Origin: Miscanthus floridulus
Lineage: Eukaryota; Streptophyta; Magnoliopsida; Poales; Poaceae
DNA: 64,000 nt
Direction of reading: 5' to 3'
Assembly (NCBI RefSeq): GCF_019320115.1
Contig: NC_089598.1
Span: 28,863,711 to 28,927,710 of the forward strand
Shown here: one piece after another, positions 22,396 to 34,117 of the stretch
Layout: each line of letters starts with the position of its first letter
Numbering within the stretch: position 1 is the first letter of the stretch
The notes under the pieces: model-generated
What the model was told of the DNA's origin: nothing
What the model saw: only the letters and a program-made list of their open reading frames with translations
Databases searched by the model: none
Made by a program: the position numbers and the translations under genes

Positions 22396-25060
22396 TGACT
22401 TTCACTCATGACTCGTGAGCTAGCTTACGTTTTTCCTTTCGGGGGCCTTTCCTTTTTTGACTAGAGGATAGTGGTGGCTCTGGTTAGAGAGGAGAGGACC
22501 ACGGGATAGCAAGGCGCAACGTAATGTTTCAGTGCTTGATCCTTCCCATGAACTATCTCTTTAGCAAGCATAGCATTAAAATCCATTTAATTGGTGGTAT
22601 CCTTGTCCACCACACGCATGAAGTTAGTAGTTACATGATAATCATCGAGCCCGTCTGATCTTTGCTCTACATAGGCGAGTACTCTAATCACCACCCTACA
22701 TGCGGCCGTCGAATCAATCCTAAATAAGAAAAAACACGAGATCCAAACTAAACGACTTCAAACCACAATCTTTCTAACGCATCCGCAGGCATACAGATCG
22801 AATGATTACGGGTTCAAGAAAACTAATCCTTTTGGAATCCATTTGAATTGAAGCACCCTTGGCAAAGAACCCGGGCACTGCGCGTTCTTCCTGGTGGGGG
22901 GACTTCATCTTCTAGTCGCGGGGTTGCTACAGATCCTTAGCCCCCCATGGAGGACGGCGGCAGAGGCTGGAGGTGTCAGCGGCAGTGGGCACTTGAGTGG
23001 ACGGCGGTGCGGCGGGAACTGAAGTGGATGGCGGCGCGACGGGCACAGGAGTGGAGTGGACGCCTGCGGTAGGAGTGGGATTGGAAAAAGTGACGCCCGC
23101 TATAAACCCTAACTGTCGGGTCCGGGCCGGTCCAGGTCAGGTCAATTCCAAATGTGGTTCAGGGGCACCGGATGTTAATAGTGAAATGTTCTCTCTCTTC
23201 AACCGGTGGAAATGAATAAAATAAGAGGTGCGGTGTTATGTGGCAAAATTGGCACAAGTTATAGTGTTTTTTAGCAAATAACTCTATTTTAAGTGTCCGT
23301 CAGCAGACGACCACAACTCTCGGTGTCCGATGGCAAATTTTACCTACTATTTACTATGTTGCAATCAGGACTCAATAACATTTTCTGATTCGCTTTCAGG
23401 AGAGAGAAAAAAAGCATTTCTGATTCGATATGGCCGTATTGCCGATCTTTGATTTTGTTGCTCATGCACTCGCGAGTCACAAGCGTCCGCATACGCCGCC
23501 CCCGTGTGTGACTTCCACTCATGACTCGTGAGCTGGCGCTAACCTTTTTCCTTTCGGGGCCCTTTCCTTTTCCTGACTAGGATAGTAGTGGCTCCGGTTA
23601 GAGAGGAGAGGACCACGGGATAGCTAGGCACCGCAACCTGTCGCAGTGTCGGTGCCTGCAGGACGCCTATCTGCGCCCAACGAGTGGCTCGCATCCTGTC
23701 CACCCGCTCGAGCGCGAACCGCGAACGGAGAGACGCGATCGCACCCGTCGTTTTCGCTGCGAGGCGGGTGTGTGTGTGGCTGGCCTCGCACGTTGTCGTC
23801 GTGTGAAACGGGTCCCGCGATGGATGGCATGCCGCTGCTGCTCGCGTCGTCTTTTCTTGGCGGGCGCCGGGGTTCCAGCCAACTTTTCGCCTAAAATGGC
23901 TCAGAAAGTCTTTGTGGGCTGCGGTGCTTGGAGCCAATTTGACTGGAGCGGTGAAAGTGAAATGGTTTGCGCGTGTACGGCTTATAAACGTTGTCATCTG
24001 TGACTTCGTGTCTTGGAAGGGTTGAGGATAATTAAGGCTTCTTTCGTCTGGCTATCTTAATGAATCTAGTCTGAGCCAATTTTATCTGCGCTATCGATTT
24101 AACGGTGAAGCTCGCGGAAAGGATTTCAAGAAATTGCACTCCTGGCCACGTCTGCAAGAATAGGTCCCGCAATAGTAGCTGATATCCTCGCGTCGTGCCG
24201 CATAAATTCGCTGGCGCCATGGCCATGTCCACGTTTTGACCGCTTGTGTGTGTGCTATACTGCTATGGACGAAGCTAGTCACGGAGGCCGGAGGCCAATC
24301 ATGCCACTGCGCCCGGCTGGCCGCCAATGTGCTACACTGTTCCCCGCACAGGATCGGGCAGCTTATCCTGTCAGTCAGACGCATCTCATCCGTCCTGCAT
24401 GGGGCTCTCACCCACCTGCAACAGCTGCAGACGATCCATCAAAGCCGGCCCTCCACCTCCTCGGCAATTTTCTACGGCGCCCCACCTCCGCCTGTGAGGC
24501 TACGCCAGCGCGGCCCGCCCGCGACAGCCACGGACGGAGGGTAGCGCGAGACGCCCTCCACGTCGCCCCGGTTCTAGTCCTCGCGACCGGCCCCAAGACA
24601 TTACTCTATTCCGCACGCGGAAGCGCCCTCCGCCGCGCATCACGAGCTCCCCGCCTGCGAAACGGATGCCGTACACATGCGACCACAACTCCAACAAGCG
24701 AGGCGAGACCCCGTTGCGGATTGGATTGGATTGTTGGGCTGGGTTCGATAGGTTTTGTCGTTCCGGTCGCCATCGGTACCTAACGTACGTGGTGGCGTCA
24801 CTGCGAATGGGACACCAAACAGAAAAATACGGAGAGCGTCGGCGTCGCTGGCGAACGAGTTTCTCTGCTCGGCTTTACGCCGGTTCAGGGGGTGTTTTCT
24901 ATGCGGGGGGACACCGAAACAGGAGTGTTGTTTTGCACCTGGTAGGTAGGTAAAAACTATAGGAAATTTCTGGAAGCCCGATAGTAGAATAATACCCCCG
25001 GCACATGTAACGATGCAAAGCTTCTACAGAGTACGTACCAGCTGCCCAGCTGGGCATGTA
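22396..25060. other. Unassigned region with a direct repeat
   Basis: About 130 bases at 22396-22525 (GTGTGACTTTCACTCATGAC onward to CCACGGGATAGC) recur at 23500-23635 with scattered changes and small indels. Between and after them are GC-rich stretches (22930-23080 and 23640-24900) with open frames on both strands, none of which I recognise as a protein. They may be decayed gene or transposon sequence. Confidence 0.35.
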
Positions 25061-26140
25061 CCGGCCGCTCGCTTGTTACATTGTTTAGTCCAGGTGAGTA
25101 CTTAAGGCTCGTCATCTTTTGACCACAGTACCACAGCACGGTAGATCATTGGCCGCTGTTAGCTTTTGTGTCCCCGTGTGTGTTATCTTGCGGTTCCTAC
25201 TCCCTCCGTCCCAGAATATATGTCGTTCTCGCTTCCTGAGAAACAACTTTAACAAAATATATATTAAAAAATATTATTATTTATGATACATAATTAGCAT
25301 CATTGGAAAGATCTTTGAATCTAGTTTTTTAACAAATTTATTTGGAGACACAAATATTGCACATATTTTGTATAAATTGAGTCAAAGTCGTAGCACGGAC
25401 ACCGAAAACGACAGATATATTGGGACGGAGGGAGTATGTGTCATTGCTTTTTGTTTTGGGCCGTTCCTATTGACTTCTGGCTTGGTACAAGTTTTTGGGC
25501 TTTCAATGTTCCAAATTGTTTGATATATACGTGCTATCATCATAGCAGGCCGTTTGCAGGGCCCCGAAGGATGCATATCGTTCTCTCTGGCCCAGGTGCC
25601 CTTCAGCAGGTTTGGAAGACGAGGGAGAAACAAGACCAAAAGCATCCTACTTAGGCTTTAAAAAAGCATCCTAATTAGGCTTAAAAAACATCCTACTTAG
25701 GGTGCCTAATGGCCGCTCGCTAGTTACATTTGTTTAGTCCTGGTGAGTACTTAAGGCTCGTCGTCTTTTGACCACACCACGATAGATCATTGGACGCTGT
25801 TAGCTTTTGTGTGTGTGTGTGTGTGAACAAAGGCAGTGCGTGTTTTCTTGCAGTTCCAGTCTTGTAGGTGTGACTGCAATTTGTTTTGGGCCGTTCATGT
25901 GGACTTCTGGCTTGGTATAAGTTTTGGGGCCTGCAAATGTGCCAAATTGTTGGATACACGTGCGATCATCATACCAGGCCGTTTGATGGGCCTCCTAAGT
26001 GCATGCATCTCATGCTCTAGGGCCCTGGTGCCCAACGAGCTCTGCCGAGTACTTTACTATAATCCTTCCCTTCAGCAAGATTTGGAAGATGAGCGTGAGG
26101 GAGAAACAAAACAAAAAGCATCTTAAGTTGCCTAATGGCC
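25061..26140. repeat. Tandem duplication of a noncoding segment
   Basis: Copy 1 (about 25061-25650, with a MITE inside) and copy 2 (about 25708-26140) share GGTGAGTACTTAAGGCTCGT, GTAGATCATTGG-type sequence, TTGTTTTGGGCCGTTC, GACTTCTGGCTTGGTA and AGGCCGTTTG in the same order. Copy 2 has a GT microsatellite at about 25809-25825. No protein is recognised. Short repeats of CATCCTA..TTAGG lie between the copies (25645-25702). Confidence 0.75.
25200..25434. mobile_element. Stowaway-like MITE, 235 bp, TSD TA
   Basis: The left end CTCCCTCCGTCCCAGAATAT and the inverted right end ATATTGGGACGGAGGGAG are classic Stowaway (Tc1/mariner) termini. TA flanks both sides (25198-25199 and 25435-25436). It interrupts copy 1 of the 25061-26140 duplication and is absent from copy 2. 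Confidence 0.92.
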
Positions 26141-26689
26141 ATTCCCTTGATAACTGGCATGGGAGTCTGGTTAACATCACGAAATTTAGGAAAGGATTGA
26201 ACCTACTAAGAATTGCTGAACCAAAAAAAAGATTAAAATAATCTCTTAATAAAATCAGTAATTGGGATGAACTAGAAATTGACCTCTATATAATTTGGAA
26301 AAGCAATTGGAAGTATTTACATTAGGAAGAAATTTGGACACTGCTTAAATACGGCCGGCCGCTACGCACAACCGCGTCCGTCTTCAACCTCGCGTGCTCC
26401 ACCCCTCCCCCTTCTTCCTCCTTGTCGGCGGCCGCGCTCCTCCTCACCATCACCCCCGCCCCGCCGCGGTGCGTAGGGCTTGGTTGGAGCTCCGCGGACG
26501 TGGGACTGCCTTTCCCCTTGCTGGAGCTTGCCCTAGCCGCGACACGCCCGCCCCGACTTGGTCCGACCGCCTCCACTGCCGTCAAGGCCCCTAACCGTCC
26601 TCCAGCCATCCCCACCACCTGGCATGCCTTCCTCCCTAAAACTTCCCTTTCTAAGCCCGCCAGAGTTGGGGAAGATGAGAGGGAGAGCT
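26141..26689. other. Intergenic, GC-rich in its second half
   Basis: From 26340 the sequence becomes CG-rich (CGCGTCCGTC, CCGCCGCGG) and open in several frames, like a monocot gene 5' region or a transposon subterminal region. I cannot identify a product. Confidence 0.3.
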
Positions 26690-27330
26690 CACCAAAACCC
26701 TAGCTCGGAGATCTAGGAGGAGGAGGAGGACATACCTCGCGCGGATCTGCCATGTCCGCCGCCAGGTCCGCCTTAAGACTCCATGCCCTCGTCAGATCCG
26801 CTCGTCGGAGTTGGGAAGGAGGTCGCCGGAACCCTAGCTCGGAGATCCAGGAGGAGGACATACCTCGTCAGATCCGCCATGGCCGCCGCCGGATCCGCCC
26901 GAAGACTCCATGCCGTCACCGGATCCGCTCGTCGGAGTTAGGGAGGAGGTCACCAGAACCCTAGCTCGAAGATCCAAGAGGAGGAGGACATACCTCATCG
27001 GATCCTCCATGGCCACCGTCGGATCCGCCCAAAGATTTTATGCCGTCGCCACATCCGCTTGTCAGAGTTAGCGAGGAGGTTGCCAGAACCCTAGCTTGGA
27101 GATCCAGGAGGAGGAGGACGACATACCTCGTCGGATCCGCCATGACCACCACTGGATCCGCCATGTCCGCCGCTGGATCCACGTGAAGACTCCATGCCAT
27201 CACCAGATCCGCTCGTCGGAGTTGGGGAGGAGGTTGCCAGGGAAAAAGAGATAGAGGGGGAGAGAAGAGTCCATGCCGCTACCGGATCTGCTCGCCAGAG
27301 TTGGGGAGGAAGTTGCCAGAGATGAGAGAG
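26690..27330. repeat. About 128 bp tandem repeat, four units plus partial
   Basis: Units start at ACCCTAGCTCGGAGATC-like sequence at about 26697, 26830, 26957 and 27086, giving periods of 134, 127 and 129 bases. Each contains ACATACCTCGTCGGATCCGC and GACTCCATGCCGTCACC-like blocks. A partial unit follows at about 27258-27330. Minus-strand frames translate the repeat into similar short peptides, but nothing suggests they are expressed. Confidence 0.85.
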
Positions 27331-29143
27331 AGAGGTGGGTGTGTGAGTGGGGAGTGGAGAGTCGTGCGCACGAGCGGAGTCACACGCGGGCGGCCATTCA
27401 TTGGCCCTTAAAAATGGATGGTCGTATATAAGTCATTACCAAGAAATTTACTAGCTATAGATGGGTGATCTAAAATGGTTGTCGAAAGGGTATGCCAACA
27501 CCAACTTGCCAAGCGATTTGTGTCTCCAAAGTCAATAGTAACAGCTGGGTACACTATCATTGACTTCTTTATTTTGTGCTGATGTTTGTTTGCCTGGCTG
27601 GTTACCTTTTACTATTGACTTAAGAAATACAACACTTGGCAATTGCAAGGTCAAAGATATTGAATCATGAATGGTGTTGCTTGTTCTGAACTGACTTGCA
27701 ACTAACATTGTTAAATTCTAGATATCCGCATAAATAACTTGACTAGAAAAAGGAAGAAAACTTCACTTGAAGGGTTTTCTCTCAGATTGGCAGTAGGTTT
27801 TTCTCTTGGGCCTTGTTTGGATGCATGTGTATCCACTTTCAATCCATATGTGTTGGAGTGGATAGGAATAGAACTTAGTTTAATTCCACTCCAATTCACT
27901 TCAACACATGTGGATTAAGATGATTACATGTGCATCCAAATAAGACCTTAATGGAAACACATGCTATGGCATGTTCCGAAAAAAGGTTGGTGGTAGGTTC
28001 TCTTACAAGGCTCATTATATTCAGACTTTACCAGAATATATTTTCCCCATTTCTCTCATTTCGTTTAAGTGTTTAATACATGGTTGTTTGTGGGATGCAT
28101 TTTGTTCAACATTCTCTTGTAGCAGGCCATTGTTAAGGTAATGTGTTTTGAGTTAATTAAGTTGTAATCGTGAAGAGGTTAACCAAGAAGTAGCAATGCA
28201 TGTGGTGGTGTCTTTGTATGGGTTGCTAGCTCTCATTTACACACTAAAATGACTCACATGTGCTCAAGCGTAGTGCGCATAGTTTACTAGCTAGGTCAAT
28301 GTCAACCAAATAGGCTCAAAAAGGAAAGTCTATAATTTTTGCATAACTATAAGTGATATTCCTATAATCGTCCTTGCATATAATTTTTTAACTTAATTAT
28401 TTGCTATAAAGCCATGTACAAATATTTCTAAAAATCATGATAGATATCAATATATCACGACAGTTTCTGTTGAATGTACCACCCACTCGACTTAAAAAAA
28501 TAGTATTGCTATATGTCAACCGGTTGATTTCGTCGCCTCCGTCAACTGAATTTGTGGTCCCTGGATCCACGGTCAGACCATCTCCCTCGTCGGATCCGCA
28601 TCATCGCCATGGCCACCGAGGAAGTCATGGCGGGTGGCAGCGGGAACAAGTTCACATGTCCTTGACGACGATGGGCTTGGGGGCAGCGGCAGGGGAGCAA
28701 CTGTTGCTAGAGTAGGCACGTCCTCGCGACCGATAGTAGTGTCATTGCCTGGTCAGTGCTGGTAGCCTCCCTGTTGCTGCTAGTACCCACCGCCGTTGCT
28801 GCCCTGGTTGTGGTGGCCTCCATAGCCTTGGTAGGCGCCACCGTTGCCTAGGTTGGGGAAGGGAAGGGATAAGGTGGGGGTGGGTCCCACCACAAGTTGT
28901 GAATATTTTGTATTTTTTCTGAAAATTGTGAATAATTTGTGAACAATGTGATAATATTTGTGAACAATTTGACATATATTTCTCTGATATCCATAAAAAT
29001 AATTCGGTTGATAGGAGGACCCAAAACAACTGAATGCCACATAGATAAATAAAAAAATTTATACTACCCACACATATAAAAATGTTCTTCTATAGTAACG
29101 CGTTGACACTCACCTATAGACTATAGTAATAAATGGAAAACAA
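27331..29143. other. Intergenic, with MITE and a small glycine-rich coding scrap
   Basis: Besides the MITE at 27809, the minus strand at about 28757-28860 reads GNGGAYQGYGGHHNQGSNGG, then a stop and QQQGGYQH. This looks like part of a glycine-rich protein tail, but it is too short to name. The AT-rich block 28895-29010 resembles, in inverted orientation, the sequence at about 60600-60715. Nothing else is recognised. Confidence 0.4.
27809..27947. mobile_element. Tourist-like MITE
   Basis: The left end GGCCTTGTTTGGATGCATGT and the inverted complement of ACATGTGCATCCAAATAAGACC form TIRs. The flanks are TTG and TTA, a TTA target with one change. The interior resembles the MITE at 7167 (repeated CACTCCAAT and CACATGTGGAT). 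Confidence 0.75.
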
Positions 29144-29149
29144 TTAAAG

Positions 29150-30490
29150 GTAGCTGATAGCGCCTTCTCCCCAGTACACCTTCACCATGCTCTGTTGCTT
29201 CACGGGCCTTTGGTGGTCTCGGCCATGACACCCTTGAAGCGCCCAACCAAATCCAGCAGGTTGCGGTGCGACGACCCGCCCTCCTTCATGGCCGCTTTGG
29301 CCTTGACCACCAGCACATGGGCCCACCGCCTCCTCCCCTATGCCTCCTCCCCCCCGCCCATCATGCTCCTCATGGCCTCCTCCACCATGTTCCGGCCAAC
29401 CACGATCTCCTTCTCCTCCTTCTGGTACAATAGCGGCTCCGTGATGCCGACACTGACGCCGATGCCCAACACCTCCATGGCCATCTTCTGGTTTAGGAAC
29501 TGGTCTATGAAGTGAGGTCACATCACCACCAGCAACCCTGTAGTGTTGGCCTCCATCGTGGAGTTCCACCCACAATGCGTCATGAACCCGCCCACCGCAG
29601 CGTGGGATAGGATCACCACCTACGGTGCCCACCCCCTAATGAGCAGGCCATGCCCCACGACGTGCGCCTCGAGCTCGTCTGGGAAGGCGCGCACCGTTCC
29701 ATCGTACTCACCGGTGTCCCTAATCACCCAGATGAATGGGTGCCTCGACGCTTCCAACCTGAGGCCGAGCTCCATGGCTTGCTTTGCGTCCACCTGCGTG
29801 ATGCTCCCGAAGCTAACGTACATGATGAAGTCAGGCTCCTTGTCGTCCAGCCACCGAAGGGACTCGTCGGTGTCGACGTCGGTGGTGTTCCCTCTCGCCG
29901 CCAACATTGTGGCACGTAGGTGGTGGTAGAGCGACACCGGCCTGATGGTCTAGATTTTCATCCGCTGGGCCACCGTGTAGCCGACGACATACTCTGGCTC
30001 CATCTCCTCGAAGGTGTTCATGATGACTCCATCGGCCTCGGTCCGTGCACGCTCGACGTAGTCTGCAAACTCCTCCCACCACAGGATTGGGATTCTCTAG
30101 AAGAAGCCCAAGGCCTGCGCCCTCATCACCACGAACCTCTTCTCTAGCCCCAGCACGATGACCGGCTCATTGTCATCGGTGACACCATCGTCCACGTTGA
30201 ACCGCTCGACATTGTGCTAGCACAGTAGGTAGAAGGCGCACATGCTGAAGAAGCTAAGGCATGGGACCCCGAGGTTGGCCATGAGCACCGTGGTCCATGG
30301 GTGGCAGAAGTCTACCACGACGCATGTCGGGTATGGTGCATGCGAGTGGAGGTAGCTCTCGATCGGTGCACGGAGGAGCATGATGACGCTGTAGTAGCTC
30401 TGCATGTACTCTACCGGGACATTGTCCATGTTGTTGGTGACTTCGGGCAGGCCAGCCTCGGCGTAGTCGAGTGGGAACTCTATTAGATAA
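29150..30490 (-). pseudogene. UDP-glycosyltransferase pseudogene (family 1 UGT), C-terminal four-fifths
   Basis: On the minus strand the conceptual product runs from EFPLDYAEAGLPE through VVVDFCHPWTTVLMANLGVP, the linker region (SLRWLDDKEPDFIMYVSFGS) and the PSPG sugar-donor box ([16 protein letters not shown]) to a C-terminal LLDLVGRFKGVM. Intact relatives transfer sugar from UDP-glucose to small metabolites in the cytosol. At least seven in-frame stops interrupt it, most of them TAG where glutamine or tryptophan is expected (for example after the WAP of the PSPG box, and before PHF). The N-terminal acceptor-binding part with the catalytic histidine is missing here; a matching piece lies at 45840-46074 beyond the Copia insertion. 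Closest resemblance is to plant UGT73-like enzymes, by motif only. Confidence 0.88.
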
Positions 30491-30596
30491 TCTACTGCTT
30501 CCTTATGTGAACACACGGCAGGGGAAGGCGGCATTGAAAAAGGCTCCTTGTTGTGGTACTATAGTCGTTGCAGGGTCAGGCGCCGAACGGCTCACC

Positions 30597-30925
30597 TGTC
30601 GCACTGTAGCCACAGCAGGAGTAGGCGTCAGAGTCAGCCCTGCTGTCTCATCTAGTCACTATAGCAGCATGGTAGTTGTACCAGGACTAGATGGATAGAG
30701 TTGTATATATAGTTTGCCACTATAACTCAGTAAAAAGAGAGTTCAGATTTGTCATCTCCTATACAGAGCTTCGGCCAACGCTGGTGTCTCTGCTGTGTGT
30801 GTACGCTCTGTTCTCCCTCACTTCTTCTACCTCTAGCCATAGTGTGTGGTCGAACAACGTTAGTCGTGGTTGGCAAGACTGGTGAGTGGTCGACTCACCT
30901 GAGCCGGTGATCCTATGGGCCAACA
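30597..30925 (+). repeat. 5' LTR of Copia #1
   Basis: It begins TGTCGCACTG and ends CCAACA. It contains GAGTTGTATATATAG, a likely TATA region. The primer-binding-site-like sequence follows at once. It aligns with 45514-45839 with a small number of differences. Confidence 0.85.
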
Positions 30926-30983
30926 ATTGATATTGGAGCGTTTCAGAGCTGTACAAGCGCCGTCGCCAGACTAACCGCTAGCA

Positions 30984-33900
30984 ATGACGGATGGTTTGGA
31001 GATGGGTGACAATAGTGGCACTGTTGTGGCTGCCCAGCTATGATAGGAGGTCGTTGTTCAAACGGTGCAGGAGGTCAACGGCACCAGTTGGCCGATGCTG
31101 ACTCGCACCAACTATGGAAAGTGGTCGGTGACCATGAAGGCCAAGCTCAGAGCCCGACGGCTCTGGAATGCTATTGACAAGGGCACCAAAAATATAGAAG
31201 ATGACATGTTAGCATTGGAGGCTATCCCCGCTGCTGTACCGACAGAGTATAGGGAGCCGTTGGGGGTGAAAAGCTCTGCTAAGGAGGCGTGGGAGGCTAT
31301 TACAGCAATGCGCATCGGTTCCAACCGTGCAAAGAGGGCGACGGTCCAGCTTCTGAAGCAGGAGTACGCTAACCTCAAGTTCAAGGATGGTGAATCGGTG
31401 GAGGACTTTTTCCCTCCGCCTGCAGACACTCATCAGCAAGCTAAAGAGCCACGACGTCACCATCAATGAAGAGGCGACGGTCTCTAAGTACCTCCACTTC
31501 GTGCCGGCAAAGTACATCTAGATCGCTCTCTCCATAGAGACGATGCTAGACTTGTCCACCCTTACCATTGAGGATGTGATAGGCCATCTATGGGTGGTGG
31601 ACGAGCGCCTAGAGTAGGCGACAACAACGAAGGACAGCGACAAACTGCTGCTAATAGAGGAGGAGTGGGCTGCTTGGAGGAACTCCGGGGTAGCCTCCTC
31701 CAGCCATGCTGACAATGGCAAGCGCCATGGCAAGGCTTCTTCAAAGAAGAAGAAGCAGGTTGACCCCAATGCCTGCCGGCGCTGCGGGAATACGGGCCAT
31801 TGGGCACGGGAGTGCCCAAATCGCAAGCAGGAGAAGAAGGCTGAGGCTCATCTAACGCAAGCTAATGATGATGATGAAGCCACTATCCTGATGGTGATGT
31901 TCTATGCACTGCACAACATCGAGGCCGAGGAGAAGGGAGAGGTGACGACAGTGGAAGGACCGGGGATGGCCTTGAAAGCTATCAACCTCGACGAACCGTG
32001 TGCCCAAGTCCACCTCGAACGTGTGGGCGGTGAGCAGGAGCAGTGGTGGTATCTGGACTCTGGTGCCAGCAACCACATGATAGGCTCTAAGGCAGCCTTC
32101 TTCGAGCTCGATGATGATGTCACCGATATGGTGAAGTTCGGTGACGGCTCAATGGTTGCAATCCAAGGGGGCGACACCATCATCTTTAGGCGCCAGAACA
32201 ATGAGCACCGTGTGCTAACAGATGTATATTACATCCCACAGCTGCGTTCAAGCATCATCAGTATTGGCTAGCTGAATGAGCGTGGTAGCGAGGTACTGAT
32301 CTAGGACATAGTCCTTAGGATCAGAGACTGGGAGTAGTGACTTCTTACTAAGGTAAAGAGGTCCTAGGATCAGTTGTACCTGCTTGACTTGAAGGTGGAG
32401 CAGCCGGTGTGCCTGGCGGTAAGGAACACTAAGGAACCGTGGCTGTGGCATGCCCGGTTCAGACATCTCAGCTTTGACACACTTGGTTGGCTGGAGAAGA
32501 TGGTCCAAGGGCTACCCCACATTGAGCACAGAGGTAAATTGTGTGATAGCTGCCTGGCTAGGAAGCAGTGGAGGCTGCCATTCCCAAAGGCGGCTAAGTA
32601 TCGCGCGGCAGATGCTCTCGAGCTCGTCCATAGCATTCTCTGCGGGCCAATCACGCTAGCCACAAATGGTGGCCAACGGTACTTCCTTCTACTTATGGAT
32701 GATTGCTGCCGCTACACATGGCTATAACTCCTAATGAGCAAGGATGAAGTGGCAGCAACGATCAAGAAGTTCAAGATGTGCGTGAAGGCCGAGAGCGATA
32801 AGAAGCTCTATGTGCCGAGAACTGATCGTGGTGGTGAATTCACTTTGGTGGAGTTCACTGCATACTGCGTGGATCAGGGTGTGGTGCGACATCACACCGC
32901 GCCGTACTCGCCATAGTAGAATGGTGTGGAGCGATGGAACCAGACGGTGGTCGTCATGGCTTGATCCATGATGAAGGCCAAGGGCATGCTGGCAAGGTTC
33001 TAGGGTGAGGCGGTGACCACGGTGGTGTTCATCCCCATCTGCGCTCCCACCAAGGCCCTAAAGGGCAAGATGCCGTTCGAGGCTTGGCATGGATGCAAGC
33101 TGAGTATGTCCTTCCTTCAGACATTCGGCTGCATCAGCCATGTCAGGAAGACAAAGTCGGTCCTGACCAAGATGGAGGATAGGAGCACACTGATGGTGTT
33201 CCTAGGCTACACAGAAGGTACCAAGGCGTACTGGCTCTATGACCCACATGGAGATAAGGTGCTTGTCTCACACGATGTCGTGTTCGATAAGAAGGTGACC
33301 TAGGATTAGAACAATTCGAGCATGAGGAAAGCTGGTGGCTTCACTAGCACCTTCATTGTTGAGCACTTGGTCATCCATGATGGTGGAGATGCTAGGGAAA
33401 AAGTGCTGAGCACTCCAGGAGGGGTGCCGAGCACTCCAGCGACAGAGCCGAGCATGCCAGGAGGGGTGCCGAGCACTCTAGGAGTGGAGCCGGGAGGTCC
33501 TACAGTGGTGGCGACCACTCTAGGACGGGTGCCAAACACTCCCATAGCGGAGCTGAGGAGTCTTGCATTGGTGTCGACCACTACAAGACGGGTGTCGAGC
33601 ACTTTGGGAGGGGTGACAAACGGTCTAGGAGTAGTGCCAAGCACTGTATCTGGGGTGCCGAGCACTCCAGGTGTTGTGCCGATCACTCTGGTGGAACAGA
33701 GAACTCCATCAACACTGATCGATTTGGCCTCACCTCCAAGTGACATCACTGAGTTCATGGATGCCTTCCACAATGGTGAGGAGGTGTGGTTCTGCAGGCT
33801 AGACGACATCATCAGCGACACAAGGCCCTTAGGCCTAGCAGGTAGGCTGCTTAATAAGCTAGAGCTGCTGCTCGTCGGTGTAGAGGAACCACCCATGTTC

Positions 33901-34112
33901 ATGCTGGCCGAGTGTGATGGAGATTGGCGACAGGCGATGCTGGAGGAGATGAAGGCGATCGAGGAAAATAAGACTTGGGAGCTCATCGATCCACCTCCAG
34001 GATGCCGTCCAATCAGCCTAAAGTGGGTGTACAAGGTCAAGCGGGACGAGCACGATGCCATTGTCAAGCACAAGGCGTGACTCATCGCCCGAGGCTTTGT
34101 CCAGCGTGAGGG
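30984..34112 (+). pseudogene. Copia gag-pol polyprotein, broken (gag, protease, integrase, start of reverse transcriptase)
   Basis: Reading from ATG 30984, gag contains TNYGKWSVTMKAKLRARRLW and SAKEAWEAI. A one-base gain in a T run near 31410 shifts the frame. The zinc knuckle CRRCGNTGHWAREC is at about 31768-31809, the protease motif WYLDSGASNHM near 32048-32080, and the integrase zinc region LWHARFRHLS..CDSC near 32440-32560. Integrase catalytic context appears as MDDCCRYTW and TDRGGEF. A proline/valine-rich linker with TPGGVPSTP-like repeats spans 33390-33705, then reverse transcriptase begins (TWELIDPPPGCRPISLKWVY..ARGFVQREG). More than a dozen stops are present, mostly TAG. The product would be capsid, protease and integrase; none can be made intact. 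Confidence 0.9.
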
Positions 34113-34117
34113 CCCTC
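34108..34117. other. Palindromic inversion junction
   Basis: GAGGGCCCTC sits exactly where plus-strand reverse transcriptase (FVQREG) meets minus-strand reverse transcriptase (SDLEG read leftward). Both parental sites contain GAGGGC. Confidence 0.7.

Noticed and set aside
23539..24783. Several open frames of 100-180 codons in GC-rich DNA
   Set aside because: Frames overlap on both strands, the translations are compositionally biased, and no domain or splice structure supports a gene.
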